Shown here one piece after another: positions 25,171 through 34,319 of a DNA stretch of 64,000 nucleotides. Under the pieces are notes generated by a model that did no database searches, was not told where the DNA came from, and saw only the letters and a list, made by a program, of their open reading frames with translations. The first letter of the stretch is position 1. Each line of letters starts with the position of its first letter. The DNA is from Geothermobacter sp964501815 (GTDB lineage: Bacteria > Desulfobacterota > Desulfuromonadia > Desulfuromonadales > Geothermobacteraceae): positions 20,377 through 84,376 of the forward strand of contig CAZCUR010000001.1 of NCBI GenBank assembly GCA_964501815.1, read 5' to 3'. Position numbers and translations under genes: made by a program.

Positions 25171-26360
25171 GCGCGGTTCAGCCCCAGCTCCGCCGCCAGC
25201 GCCTCCCAGGCCGGCAGGCTTCGTTCAATAATCTCCCGTTCGATACAGTAGGCGATGCGGAAAAATCCCGGGGCACCGAAGCCTGTTCCCGGAACCAGAA
25301 GGATGCGATGGTTCTGGGCCCGGCGCACGAACTCGACATCATCTTCGAGGGGGGATTCAGGGAAGAGGTAGAAAGCGCCCTGCGGTTTGACCATGCGGAA
25401 GCCCAGCCGGGTCAGGTGATTGTAGAGGAGGTCACGTTTCTCCTGATAGGGGGCGACCGGGACCCTGGCCTCCTGCAGGTCGGTGACCAGTCTCTGGGCC
25501 AGCGCCGGTGCATTGACAAACCCAAGCACCCGGTTGCAGAAGACCGCCCCGGCCATGAAGGCCTCGACATCAGCCAGTTTCGGACTGGCGGCCAGAAACC
25601 CGATCCGCTCGCCGGGCAGGGCCAGGTCTTTGGAATGAGATGTTACGATGACGGCGTTGTCGATGCAGGCGAAGACGGAAGGAACCTCCAGGCCGTCGTA
25701 GGCGATGCGGGCATAGGGTTCGTCGGAGATGACAACGATATCGCGCCCCCCCCTGCTGCGGACCTGCTTGACCAGCTTGTCGAGGTCCCTGAGGCTTTCG
25801 GCAGGGTAGACGACTCCGGTGGGGTTGTTGGGTGAATTGATAATGATCGCGCAGGTTTTTTCGGTTATGGCATCGGCAATGGCCTGTAAATCCAGCTGGA
25901 AATCGTGCCGGGTGGGCACCTCCACGGGCCTGCCGCCGTGGTTGTCGATATAGAATTTGTATTCGACAAAGTAGGGTTTCAGGATGATGACTTCATCGCC
26001 GGGATTGATGAGGGTCTTGAGGACGACATTGAGGGCGCCACCGGCTCCGCAGGTCATCACCACCCGTTCGGCACCGACCTCAAGTCCCGATTCCCGGCTC
26101 AGGCGGGCGGCTACGGCCCGGCGGGTTTCCGGATAGCCGGCATTTGGCATGTAGCGGTGCCTTCCGGGTTCTGTGGTTGCGGCCAGTTGGCGCAGTTTGT
26201 CCTGAAAAGCCGCCGGCGGTTCGACGGTCGGATTTCCCAGCGTAAAATCGAAGACATTGTCCGCTCCGTACTGTTCACGCAGGCGTGCTCCCTCCTCGAA
26301 CATACGGCGAATCCAGGAGGCTCGGTCGATAAAATCCTGTATTTTGGCGGCGATGGGCAT
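25167..26360 (-). CDS. class I PLP-dependent aminotransferase
   Basis: Fold-type I aminotransferase of 397 residues, near the AspB/aromatic group. PLP-binding landmarks are GAGGALN, the NNPTG motif (SPNNPTGVVYP), DEPYARIAYDG and the Schiff-base lysine in SHSKDLALPGERIGF. It is divergent from pheA, so a role in the final transamination of phenylalanine and tyrosine, or aspartate synthesis, is plausible but unproved. CAAGGAGACACC precedes the ATG. It is cotranscribed with the FNT channel. Confidence 0.88.
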   Translation of the reverse strand: MPIAAKIQDFIDRASWIRRMFEEGARLREQYGADNVFDFTLGNPTVEPPAAFQDKLRQLAATTEPGRHRYMPNAGYPETRRAVAARLSRESGLEVGAERVVMTCGAGGALNVVLKTLINPGDEVIILKPYFVEYKFYIDNHGGRPVEVPTRHDFQLDLQAIADAITEKTCAIIINSPNNPTGVVYPAESLRDLDKLVKQVRSRGGRDIVVISDEPYARIAYDGLEVPSVFACIDNAVIVTSHSKDLALPGERIGFLAASPKLADVEAFMAGAVFCNRVLGFVNAPALAQRLVTDLQEARVPVAPYQEKRDLLYNHLTRLGFRMVKPQGAFYLFPESPLEDDVEFVRRAQNHRILLVPGTGFGAPGFFRIAYCIEREIIERSLPAWEALAAELGLNRA

Positions 26361-26402
26361 AGGTGTCTCCTTGGCTGATGCTGACCTGTTCAGGTGACCG
26401 GA

Positions 26403-26431
26403 AGTGTACGGGGCCAGGGTGCTGAAATCAA
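26403..26431 (-). promoter_or_regulatory. promoter of the aminotransferase-FNT operon
   Basis: On the minus strand TTGATT (26431-26426), 17 bases, TACACT (26408-26403). The start codon is about 45 bases downstream. Confidence 0.6.
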
Positions 26432-26509
26432 GTGCGAGCTGGCGTCAGGCTCCTTTTGAACAGTCTGGTCAAATCGTTTTTTCGCCCCATGCAACCGGGG
26501 CGCCCCCGA

Positions 26510-26538
26510 TTGCTTTTTGACCGGCAATCAGCTAATGT
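26510..26538 (+). promoter_or_regulatory. candidate promoter of the pheA operon
   Basis: TTGCTT (26510-26515), 17 bases, TAATGT (26533-26538). The predicted start lies about 25 bases before pheA, in the divergent gap with the aminotransferase operon. Confidence 0.5.
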
Positions 26539-26567
26539 TTCCTTCCCTTTTCAGGAGGCCGTGCACT

Positions 26568-27641
26568 ATGGAACAGGATGTTTTGCAAAAGCTGCGCGCA
26601 CGCATCGATGCCATTGATGACCGGATTCTGGAGCTGCTCAACGAACGCGCCAGGGTCGTCATCGAGGTCGGCAAGGCCAAAAAAAGCTCCCGTGCCGATT
26701 ATTTTGTCCCAAGCCGGGAAAAAGCGATTTTTGATCGGCTGACTTCGGCCAATTCCGGTCCTTTCCCCCAGGAAGGGCTGAAGAGGGTGTTTCGGGAAAT
26801 CATCAGTGCTTCCTTGTCGCTCGAGGAGCCGATGAAGGTCGCCTTTCTTGGTCCGCAGGCGACCTTCACCCATGTGGCGGCCATGCAGCAGTTCGGGCAT
26901 TCGGCCCGTCTGGTGCCGCAAAAGAGTATCCCGGCGGTCTTCGAGGAGGTGGAACGCCACCGTGCCCATTACGGGGTGGTGCCGGTGGAAAACTCCAACG
27001 AAGGGATTGTCAACCACACCCTCGACATGTTCTTCGATTCCCGGTTGCACATCATTGCGGAGATATTGTTGGAAATTTCGCATGACCTGCTGTCCAAATC
27101 GGGGGAGATGCGGGATATCCGCAAAGTGGTGTCACATCCCCAGGCGCTGGCGCAGTGCCGTAACTGGCTGGAGGAGAACCTTCCCGGAATCCCGCTGGTT
27201 GATGTTGCCAGTACGGCATTGGCCGCTCAGGTGGTGGCCGAGGACGAAAGCGCCGCCGCTATTGCCAGTGAACAGGCCGGCGCTCTGTACGGCTTGAAGG
27301 TGGTCAAAAAGAAAATCGAGGACAATCCCAATAATTTCACCCGGTTTTTGGTTGTCGGGCATAATACTCCGCCGCGCAGCGGCCGTGACAAGACTTCGCT
27401 GATGTTCAGTGTCAAGGATGAACCGGGCATTCTTTACCGCATGCTGGAGCCGTTCAGCGCCCGCAGTATCAACCTGTGCAAAATCGAGAGCCGGCCACTG
27501 CGGAAAAAGGCCTGGGAGTATATCTTTTTTCTCGACCTCGAAGGTCATATCGAAGACGAGCCGGTTTCGGCCGCCATTGAGGAGCTGCGTGGCTATTGCC
27601 AGTTTCTCAAAATTCTTGGTTCCTACCCGAAGGTCATGTGA
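26568..27641 (+). CDS. pheA: bifunctional chorismate mutase/prephenate dehydratase
   Basis: Converts chorismate to prephenate and then phenylpyruvate. The 357-residue fusion has an AroQ-type chorismate mutase (about 1-85, LRARIDAIDDRILELLNERA), a prephenate dehydratase domain (about 92-270, with FLGPQATFTHVAA, VPVENSNEGIV and the catalytic NFTRF), and a C-terminal ACT domain (about 282-355) with the ESRP phenylalanine-binding motif. TCAGGAGG precedes ATG 26568. Feedback inhibition by phenylalanine is expected. The stop overlaps tyrA as TGATG. Confidence 0.97.
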   Translation: MEQDVLQKLRARIDAIDDRILELLNERARVVIEVGKAKKSSRADYFVPSREKAIFDRLTSANSGPFPQEGLKRVFREIISASLSLEEPMKVAFLGPQATFTHVAAMQQFGHSARLVPQKSIPAVFEEVERHRAHYGVVPVENSNEGIVNHTLDMFFDSRLHIIAEILLEISHDLLSKSGEMRDIRKVVSHPQALAQCRNWLEENLPGIPLVDVASTALAAQVVAEDESAAAIASEQAGALYGLKVVKKKIEDNPNNFTRFLVVGHNTPPRSGRDKTSLMFSVKDEPGILYRMLEPFSARSINLCKIESRPLRKKAWEYIFFLDLEGHIEDEPVSAAIEELRGYCQFLKILGSYPKVM

Positions 27642-28516
27642 TGGCAAAGCGATTTTTCATCGACAGGCTTGCCGTTGTCGGAGTCGGTCTTATCGGCGGC
27701 AGTCTTGCGCTCGGCCTCAAGGAGGCGGAGGCTGTAGGGGAAGTCGTCGGCATTGGCAGGGGGCTGCCCAACCTCAATCTGGCTCTTGAGTTGGGGATTG
27801 TCGACCGCATCAGCCGAAATCCGGCCGAGGGGGTCAAAGACGCCGACATCGTCTTTCTGGCGACTCCGGTCAAAAGCCTTGGCACGCTGGCGGCCCAGGT
27901 TCTTCCCGCCATGAAACCGGGCGCCATCCTGACCGACGGCGGTAGCGTCAAGGCATCGGTTATCGGCGAGATCGACCCCCTGGTGCCCGATGGTATCGCC
28001 TTTGTGCCGGGGCATCCGATCGCCGGTACCGAAAAGAGTGGTGCCGGTGCCGCATTTGCCACCTTGTACCGGCAGCGGCGCTGTATCCTGACTCCTGGCG
28101 AAAAGACCACGCCCCAGGCGCTGGAACGGGTGACGCAGATGTGGCAGACGGTCGGCAGCGAGGTGGTGGTCATGGATGCCGACAAGCATGACCGTATTCT
28201 CGCCGCTATCAGCCATCTGCCGCATATGATTGCCTACTCGCTGGTCAATGCGGTCGGCTCCTACGATCACTTCGAAGAAAACATTCTCGAATACTCCGCC
28301 GGGGGCTTTCGGGATTTTACCCGCATTGCCTCGTCCGATCCGACCATGTGGCGCGATATCGCCCTGGCCAACCGGGCGGCGCTGCTGGAAATGATTGAGC
28401 GTTACGAAGCCTTCCTGGGGGAACTCAAACAGGATATCGCCGCTGCCGACGGCCAGAAGCTTTTTGAGTTTTTCCTCAATTCCAAAACCCTCAGGGACGC
28501 CATTCTCCAGGATTGA
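27641..28516 (+). CDS. tyrA: prephenate dehydrogenase
   Basis: NAD(P)-dependent oxidation of prephenate toward tyrosine. The 291-residue chain starts with the nucleotide-binding VVGVGLIGGSLAL, followed by FLATPVKS, DGGSVKAS, the catalytic-His loop GHPIAGTEKSG and AAISHLPHMIAYSL. There is no ACT domain or fused mutase. ATG 27641 overlaps the pheA stop by one base, so both chorismate branches are produced together. Confidence 0.95.
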   Translation: MAKRFFIDRLAVVGVGLIGGSLALGLKEAEAVGEVVGIGRGLPNLNLALELGIVDRISRNPAEGVKDADIVFLATPVKSLGTLAAQVLPAMKPGAILTDGGSVKASVIGEIDPLVPDGIAFVPGHPIAGTEKSGAGAAFATLYRQRRCILTPGEKTTPQALERVTQMWQTVGSEVVVMDADKHDRILAAISHLPHMIAYSLVNAVGSYDHFEENILEYSAGGFRDFTRIASSDPTMWRDIALANRAALLEMIERYEAFLGELKQDIAAADGQKLFEFFLNSKTLRDAILQD

Positions 28517-28520
28517 TGCC

Positions 28521-29813
28521 ATGACACAGAAACAGACCATCTCTCCCGCCGGTTGTGTGCGCGGTGATATCAGGGTCCCGGGAGACAAATCGATTTCCCA
28601 CCGTTCCATCATGATCGGTGCTCTGGCCGAAGGCCGCACCCGCATCAGCGGTTTTTTGCACGGCGAAGACAACCATGCCACGCTCAATGCCTTTCGGGCC
28701 ATGGGCGTTTCCATTTCCGAACAGGACAACGGGGTCCTGGTGATCGACGGTGTCGGTCTGGACGGTCTGCGTGAACCGGCCGATGTTCTTGACTGCGGCA
28801 ATTCCGGCACCACCATGCGTCTGATGACCGGGCTTTTGAGCGGTCAGCGCTTTTTCAGTGTGCTGACCGGCGACCAGTATCTGCGTCGTCGACCCATGCG
28901 CCGGGTGACCGAGCCCTTGCGCGCCATGGGCGCGCGCATCGAAGGCCGGGAAGGGGGAGACAAGGCTCCGTTGGCCATCACCGGCGGTCCTTTACGTTCC
29001 TTCCACTGGGATTCACCCGTGGCCAGCGCCCAGGTGAAATCGGCCCTTCTTCTGGCCGGGCTTTATGCCGACGGTCCGGTTGAGGTGACCGAGCCACATC
29101 TGTCCCGGGACCACAGTGAGCGCATGCTCAGCCACTTTGGCGCCCGGATCGAACGTTTGCCGCAAGGGGTGCGTATCGAGCCTCGTCCGCGCCTGGTCGG
29201 CGGTGAAATCGAAATCCCCGGGGATATCTCCTCGGCCGCCTTTTTTATGGTTGCCGCCCTGATTGTTCCCGGCAGCGAACTGCTGATCCGCAACGTGGGG
29301 GTCAATCCGACGCGCAGCGGTGTTATCGACATCCTGCGCGCCATGGGCGGGCGGATTGAGCTGCTCGATGCCAGGGAACGTTCCGGCGAGCCGGTGGCAG
29401 ATCTGCTGGTGCGTCACAGCAGCCTCAGAGGCATTGATATCGGCGGCGAGCTGGTGCCCCGCGCCATCGATGAGATGCCGGTGGTGAGTGTCGCGGCCGC
29501 TTTCGCCGAAGGAACCACCCGCATCCGTGACGCCCGGGAACTCCGGGTCAAGGAGACCGACAGGATTGCCGCCATGGTCTGCGAGCTGGGCAAGCTGGGC
29601 GCTTCCGTCGAGGCGCTGGAGGATGGCATGGTGATCGAGGGGGGGCGGAACCTGACCGGTGGGGATGTCGATTCCCATGGCGATCATCGTATTGCCATGA
29701 GCATGGCGGTGGCCGCTCTGGGCGCCGCCGGGCCGGTGACGATCCATGATACCGGCTGTACCGCGACCTCTTTCCCCAATTTCTGGCCCCTGCTTGACTC
29801 GGTGGTGCAATGA
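28521..29813 (+). CDS. aroA: 3-phosphoshikimate 1-carboxyvinyltransferase (EPSP synthase)
   Basis: Transfers enolpyruvate to shikimate 3-phosphate, the sixth step of the shikimate pathway. The 430 residues show GDKSISHRS, DCGNSGTTMRL, the LRRRPM segment and ELRVKETDR. All four short motifs used to define class II enzymes appear: GDKS, SAQVK, RDHSE and NPTR. The Gly in NSGTT, at the position changed in some tolerant enzymes, is retained. The start lies four bases after tyrA, and the stop overlaps cmk as ATGA. Confidence 0.97.
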   Translation: MTQKQTISPAGCVRGDIRVPGDKSISHRSIMIGALAEGRTRISGFLHGEDNHATLNAFRAMGVSISEQDNGVLVIDGVGLDGLREPADVLDCGNSGTTMRLMTGLLSGQRFFSVLTGDQYLRRRPMRRVTEPLRAMGARIEGREGGDKAPLAITGGPLRSFHWDSPVASAQVKSALLLAGLYADGPVEVTEPHLSRDHSERMLSHFGARIERLPQGVRIEPRPRLVGGEIEIPGDISSAAFFMVAALIVPGSELLIRNVGVNPTRSGVIDILRAMGGRIELLDARERSGEPVADLLVRHSSLRGIDIGGELVPRAIDEMPVVSVAAAFAEGTTRIRDARELRVKETDRIAAMVCELGKLGASVEALEDGMVIEGGRNLTGGDVDSHGDHRIAMSMAVAALGAAGPVTIHDTGCTATSFPNFWPLLDSVVQ

Positions 29814-30529
29814 GCCGGTCAAAAAAACTGATTATCGCCATTGACGGACCGTCCGGGGCGGGCAAAAGTACCGTCAGCCGTCTGTTGGCCGAACGGCTGG
29901 GCTATCTGAACATCGATACCGGCGCCATGTACCGCTCGGTCGCACTCGCGGCCCATCGGGCCGGCATCCCTCCCGGGGACGGAGAGGCCCTGGAACAATT
30001 GTGTGCGCGCCTTGACCTCCGGCTCGAAGTTGACCCGAACGGGGGGCTGCGGGTTATGCTCGACGGGGAGGATGTTTCGGCGGCCATCCGGACTCCGGAA
30101 ATAAGCCGCCTGACTCCTCTGGTCGCCGCCGTGCCTGCGGTTCGGCGTGCCATGGTGCGTTTGCAGCGCCGGCTCGGCCGGGAAGGCGGGGTCGTCCTCG
30201 AAGGGCGTGATATCGGTACCGTGGTTTTTCCCGATGCCGATCTGAAGGTCTTTCTGCATGCTTCGGCACAGGAGCGTGGCCGCCGGCGCTGGCTGGAACT
30301 GAAAGCGAAAGGAATTGAAGCCGATCTGGACCAGACGGTGCGCGAGGTCGTTGAGCGCGACCGGGTCGACATGGAACGGGAGGCGGCTCCGCTGGTGCGC
30401 CCCGAAGGCGCCGTCGATATCGACAGCGGTTCCTTGACTGTTGAACAGGTTGTCGACCGCCTGCTTGCCGAAGTAGAACGGGTGCGGCGGCGTAGCCCTG
30501 CCAGCACCCTTGCCCCGGGAAAGGACTGA
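29810..30529 (+). CDS. cmk: cytidylate kinase
   Basis: Phosphorylates CMP and dCMP. The 239-residue protein has the P-loop IDGPSGAGKST, NIDTGAMYRSVAL, GRDIGTVVFPDADLK and the lid arginines RRRW. ATG 29810 overlaps the aroA stop. The aroA-cmk-ispH-rpsA order is widely conserved. Confidence 0.97.
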   Translation: MSRSKKLIIAIDGPSGAGKSTVSRLLAERLGYLNIDTGAMYRSVALAAHRAGIPPGDGEALEQLCARLDLRLEVDPNGGLRVMLDGEDVSAAIRTPEISRLTPLVAAVPAVRRAMVRLQRRLGREGGVVLEGRDIGTVVFPDADLKVFLHASAQERGRRRWLELKAKGIEADLDQTVREVVERDRVDMEREAAPLVRPEGAVDIDSGSLTVEQVVDRLLAEVERVRRRSPASTLAPGKD

Positions 30530-30535
30530 ACACCT

Positions 30536-31387
30536 ATGGCGGAAATCCTGCTCGCCCAAAGTGCCGGATTCTGTTTCGGTGTCAAACGTGCCACCAATAT
30601 GGCCTTTGAAGCCGCGGACAGTGAGCCGTCCCTGGCGTCTCTCGGCCCCATTATTCATTCGCCCCAGCTGGTCCACCGGCTGGAGGAAAAGGGCGTGCGG
30701 GTGGTGGCCCATCCCGACGAGATTTCCGAACAGGCCGTTATCGTTCGCTCTCATGGGGTGACCTCCACGGAAATGGCGGCTCTTGCGGAAAAGAACGTCC
30801 GTGTTGTGGATGCGACCTGTCCCTTTGTCAAAAAGGCACAGGAATATGCCGCGACCCTGAGCGAGGAAGGCTATCATCTGATTGTCGTCGGCGAGGCGGA
30901 GCATCCCGAGGTTCAGGGGATCGTTTCTTACGCGGAAAAAGGCAGGGTGTCCGTGGTCGCCGAGGCCGGGCAGGTTGCCGCACTCGGCCGGTTTTCCCGG
31001 CTGGCCCTTGTCGCCCAGACGACCCAGTCCTTTGATAATTTCCGGCAGATTGTCGAGGCCTGCCTGCCGCTGGCCCGAGAACTGCGCGTATTCAATACCA
31101 TTTGCAATGCGACATCCGTGCGGCAGAAGGAGGCACGGCAGATTGCCTCCCAGGTGGAACTGATGCTGGTGGTGGGCGGTTACAACAGTGCCAATACCAC
31201 CCGGCTGGCGCAGATCTGCAAAGACATCCAGCCCCGTACCTACCACGTGGAGACCGCCGAGGACCTGGACCCTGCCTGGTTTCAGGGGGTCGAGCGGATC
31301 GGCATTACCGCCGGCGCTTCGACTCCGGACTGGCTGATCGAGCAGGTCGTCGATCGGGTTACTTCCCTCACCGGTGGGGCCGGATAG
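30536..31387 (+). CDS. ispH: 4-hydroxy-3-methylbut-2-enyl diphosphate reductase
   Basis: Last step of the MEP isoprenoid pathway, making IPP and DMAPP with an oxygen-sensitive Fe-S cluster. In 283 residues the three cluster cysteines are C13 (GFCFGV), C95 (DATCPFV) and C190 (NTICNAT); GASTPDWL near the C-terminus is also typical. The enzyme is separate here, not fused to ribosomal protein S1 as in some Firmicutes, but the gene lies directly before rpsA. Confidence 0.97.
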   Translation: MAEILLAQSAGFCFGVKRATNMAFEAADSEPSLASLGPIIHSPQLVHRLEEKGVRVVAHPDEISEQAVIVRSHGVTSTEMAALAEKNVRVVDATCPFVKKAQEYAATLSEEGYHLIVVGEAEHPEVQGIVSYAEKGRVSVVAEAGQVAALGRFSRLALVAQTTQSFDNFRQIVEACLPLARELRVFNTICNATSVRQKEARQIASQVELMLVVGGYNSANTTRLAQICKDIQPRTYHVETAEDLDPAWFQGVERIGITAGASTPDWLIEQVVDRVTSLTGGAG

Positions 31388-31450
31388 CCCTCCTTCGTTT
31401 TTTCTTTGTGCTTCCCGAAAATTCTGTCTGCCACACCCGGACAAATCTAT

Positions 31451-31479
31451 TTGTCTTTTGCCGGGTGCTGTGCTAATTT
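31451..31479 (+). promoter_or_regulatory. candidate promoter of rpsA
   Basis: TTGTCT (31451-31456), 17 bases, TAATTT (31474-31479). It leaves a leader of about 70 bases containing a GCCGGGCTGCCAGCCGGC-type stem before the S1 start. Confidence 0.45.
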
Positions 31480-31554
31480 CTCGATTTCCGGGTGGGGAAG
31501 CGTCTCCAGCCGGGCTGCCAGCCGGCAGAAAATTTCCAGGGGGTAATTGGGTTA

Positions 31555-33303
31555 ATGGTGGACAACAACGAACTGAGTAACCAAAAAGACGAACTGCTTG
31601 AAAACGAAGAGGTCGAAGAGACCGAAGAGATGGAGGATTTTGCCCAGCTCTTCGAAGAGAGCCTCAAGGACAAGGAGATCCGGCGCGGCAATGTCGTGCA
31701 GGGGACCGTCGTCCAGGTCAATTCCGATTCTGTCATCGTCGATGTCGGCGGCAAGTCGGAGGGCGTCATCAGCGCCAGCGAATTTGCCGGTGAAGACGGT
31801 GAGATCAATATCAAGGTCGGTGACACTTTCGATGTCATGATCGAAAGCACCGAAAATGATTCCGGTCTGATCAGCCTGTCCAAGGAAAAAGCCGATCGCC
31901 AGAAAGTCTGGGCCACGCTGGAAGAGGGCGCTGTCGTCGAAGGCAAGATTGTTTCGCGCATCAAGGGCGGCCTGACTGTCGATATCGGCGTGCACGCCTT
32001 TTTGCCTGGCTCCCAGGTCGATCTGCGTCCCGTGCGCAACCTCGACAAGCTGATCGGGGAAAGCTACCAGTTCAAGATCATCAAGCTTAACAAGCGCCGT
32101 GGCAACATTGTTTTGTCCCGCCGCGTTCTCCTCGAAGAGGAGCGTGCCAGCCAGAGAGAAGTCACTCTCAAGGAACTGGAAGAGGGCAAGGTCATGGAAG
32201 GTGTGGTCAAGAATCTGACCGACTACGGTGCCTTTATCGACCTCGGCGGTATCGACGGCCTGCTGCATATCACGGATATGAGCTGGGGGCGCGTCAATCA
32301 TCCTTCCGACATCCTGGCGGTGGGTGACAAAATCAATGTCAAGGTTCTCAAGTACGACCAGGAAAAGGAGCGTGTCTCTCTGGGGCTGAAGCAGATTACA
32401 CCGGACCCCTGGCTGGCCGTTGCCGACAAGTACGCCATTGGTGCCAAGGTCAAGGGCAAGGTTGTCAGCCTGACCGACTACGGCGCCTTTGTCGAGCTCG
32501 AAGAGGGGGTCGAAGGTCTGATCCATGTCTCGGAAATGAGCTGGACCAAACGCATCAAGCATCCCAACAAGATTCTCAATATCGGCGACGAGGTCGAGTC
32601 GGTGGTGCTTGCGGTCGATACCGAGAATCGGCGTATCTCTCTTGGTCTGAAACAGGTTGAGCCCAACCCCTGGGATGTCGTCGGAGAAAAATTCCCTGCC
32701 GGCACCATTATCGAAGGTCAGGTCAAGAATATCACCGATTTCGGCATTTTCGTCGGCGTCGACGAAGGCATCGACGGTCTGGTGCATATTTCCGACCTGT
32801 CGTGGACCAAGAGGGTCAAACATCCCTCCGAGCTTTACAAGAAAGGTGACCTGGTCAAGGCGGTGGTGCTCAATATCGATCGTGAAAACGAGCGCTTTTC
32901 ACTTGGTATCAAACAGCTTGTTCCCGATCCCTGGACCGAGATTCCCCGTCGTTATGCCCGTGGCACCATCGTCAAGGGCAAAGTGACCTCGGTCACCGAT
33001 TTCGGTATCTTCCTGGAGCTCGAAGAAGGGATCGAAGGTTTGATCCACGTCTCCGAAATCAGCCATGAGAAGGTCGATTCGCCCAAGAGCGTGGCTCAGG
33101 TGGGAGATGAGCTGGAGGCCTGCGTCCTCAACGTTGACACCGAGGATCGCAAGATTGCCCTGTCCATCCGCCAGCTGGATGAGCAGAAACAGAAGGCCGA
33201 GATCAATGAAATGATCGGAGCCCAGAAAAACGCCACCACAACCCTGGGCGATCTGCTGCAGGGTGCCCTGGGCAAGAACAGTCAGGAAAACGGCGAAGAC
33301 TGA
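31555..33303 (+). CDS. rpsA: 30S ribosomal protein S1
   Basis: RNA-binding ribosomal protein that recruits mRNA. The 582-residue chain has an acidic N-terminus and six S1 (OB-fold) domains, each about 70-88 residues and recognisable by the repeated TDYGAFI/VDLGGIDGLLHITDMSW type core. ATG 31555 lies ten bases after AGGGGGT; an in-frame start at 31492 lies too far upstream and lacks S1-like sequence. It is followed by a strong terminator. Confidence 0.97.
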   Translation: MVDNNELSNQKDELLENEEVEETEEMEDFAQLFEESLKDKEIRRGNVVQGTVVQVNSDSVIVDVGGKSEGVISASEFAGEDGEINIKVGDTFDVMIESTENDSGLISLSKEKADRQKVWATLEEGAVVEGKIVSRIKGGLTVDIGVHAFLPGSQVDLRPVRNLDKLIGESYQFKIIKLNKRRGNIVLSRRVLLEEERASQREVTLKELEEGKVMEGVVKNLTDYGAFIDLGGIDGLLHITDMSWGRVNHPSDILAVGDKINVKVLKYDQEKERVSLGLKQITPDPWLAVADKYAIGAKVKGKVVSLTDYGAFVELEEGVEGLIHVSEMSWTKRIKHPNKILNIGDEVESVVLAVDTENRRISLGLKQVEPNPWDVVGEKFPAGTIIEGQVKNITDFGIFVGVDEGIDGLVHISDLSWTKRVKHPSELYKKGDLVKAVVLNIDRENERFSLGIKQLVPDPWTEIPRRYARGTIVKGKVTSVTDFGIFLELEEGIEGLIHVSEISHEKVDSPKSVAQVGDELEACVLNVDTEDRKIALSIRQLDEQKQKAEINEMIGAQKNATTTLGDLLQGALGKNSQENGED

Positions 33304-33312
33304 ACCTGAATC

Positions 33313-33357
33313 AGAAGGGACCGGTCCCTGCACAGGGCCGGTCCCTTCTGTCATTTT
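33313..33357 (+). terminator. intrinsic terminator after rpsA
   Basis: AGAAGGGACCGG (33313-33324) pairs with CCGGTCCCTTCT (33338-33349), with an inner CCCTG/CAGGG pairing, then GTCATTTTT. Confidence 0.88.
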
Positions 33358-33418
33358 TGCGGCCTTGATTGGCCGGGCAATCCGCCGGGGCTGACCGAGG
33401 CCGGATCAGGGAGCCACA

Positions 33419-34306
33419 ATGAGAAAACACCCCTTCCTAATGGCCCTGTTCCTGGTCGGTTGCGTCTTTGTCCTGTTTTTTGTTTCCGTCCTGGTGCTGG
33501 CGCTGGTCTTCGGTCGTCCGACGGCCTTTCCCGTTGGCGAGAAGGTTGCGGTGGTCGAAATCCAGGGGGTTATCAACTCCTCGCGTGAGTTGATGGAACA
33601 GCTCGTGGATGACCGCGAAGATCCGACGGTCAAGGCGGTGGTGCTGCGTATCAACTCACCCGGTGGGGCTGTCGGACCGGCCCAGGAAATTTACGAAGAA
33701 GTTAAAAAACTGGCCCGCGTCAAGCCGGTTGTGGTTTCCATGGGAACCGTCGCCGCGTCCGGCGGTTATTACGTTGCCGTGCCTGCAAGGCGCATTCTCG
33801 CCAATCCCGGGACCCTGACCGGCAGTATCGGTGTGGTGATGCAATTTACCAACATCGAAGAGTTGCTGGCCAAAATCGGTCTGAAAAGCCGGGTGGTCAA
33901 AAGCGGTGCGCACAAGGACATGGGCTCGGCGACCCGGGAGATGACCGAAGAAGAGCGCGCCATTCTGCAGGAGTTGATTGATGACGTGCACCTGCAGTTT
34001 GTGACCGCCATTGCCGAAGGGCGCAAAATGGACCTGAAACGGGTCAAGGAGCTGGCGGACGGTCGCATTTACACGGGCCGTCAGGCTCTGAAAATCGGCC
34101 TGGTCGATGAACTGGGCAATCTGCAGGACGCCATTGCGCTGGCCGGCAAGATGGGGGGCATTCAGGGCAAGCCACAGGTTGTCTATCCTGAACGGGAGCG
34201 ACCGGATTTTCTGCGCTACCTTTTTGAGGAGAGCAGGACGCGCCTGGGCGATGTCCTGTCCAGTCCGGAAATTCCGGGGCTGAAGTTTATCTGGAATGGG
34301 TTCTGA
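33419..34306 (+). CDS. sppA: signal peptide peptidase SppA, short form
   Basis: Membrane-bound serine protease that degrades cleaved signal peptides. The 295-residue short form has one N-terminal helix (about 8-32), then the S49 domain with LRINSPGG, the catalytic Ser in VAASGGYYVA and the general-base Lys in SGAHKDMGS. The gene sits between rpsA and ihfB, a placement common in this lineage. Confidence 0.93.
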   Translation: MRKHPFLMALFLVGCVFVLFFVSVLVLALVFGRPTAFPVGEKVAVVEIQGVINSSRELMEQLVDDREDPTVKAVVLRINSPGGAVGPAQEIYEEVKKLARVKPVVVSMGTVAASGGYYVAVPARRILANPGTLTGSIGVVMQFTNIEELLAKIGLKSRVVKSGAHKDMGSATREMTEEERAILQELIDDVHLQFVTAIAEGRKMDLKRVKELADGRIYTGRQALKIGLVDELGNLQDAIALAGKMGGIQGKPQVVYPERERPDFLRYLFEESRTRLGDVLSSPEIPGLKFIWNGF

Positions 34307-34319
34307 GCAGGAGGTAGGA

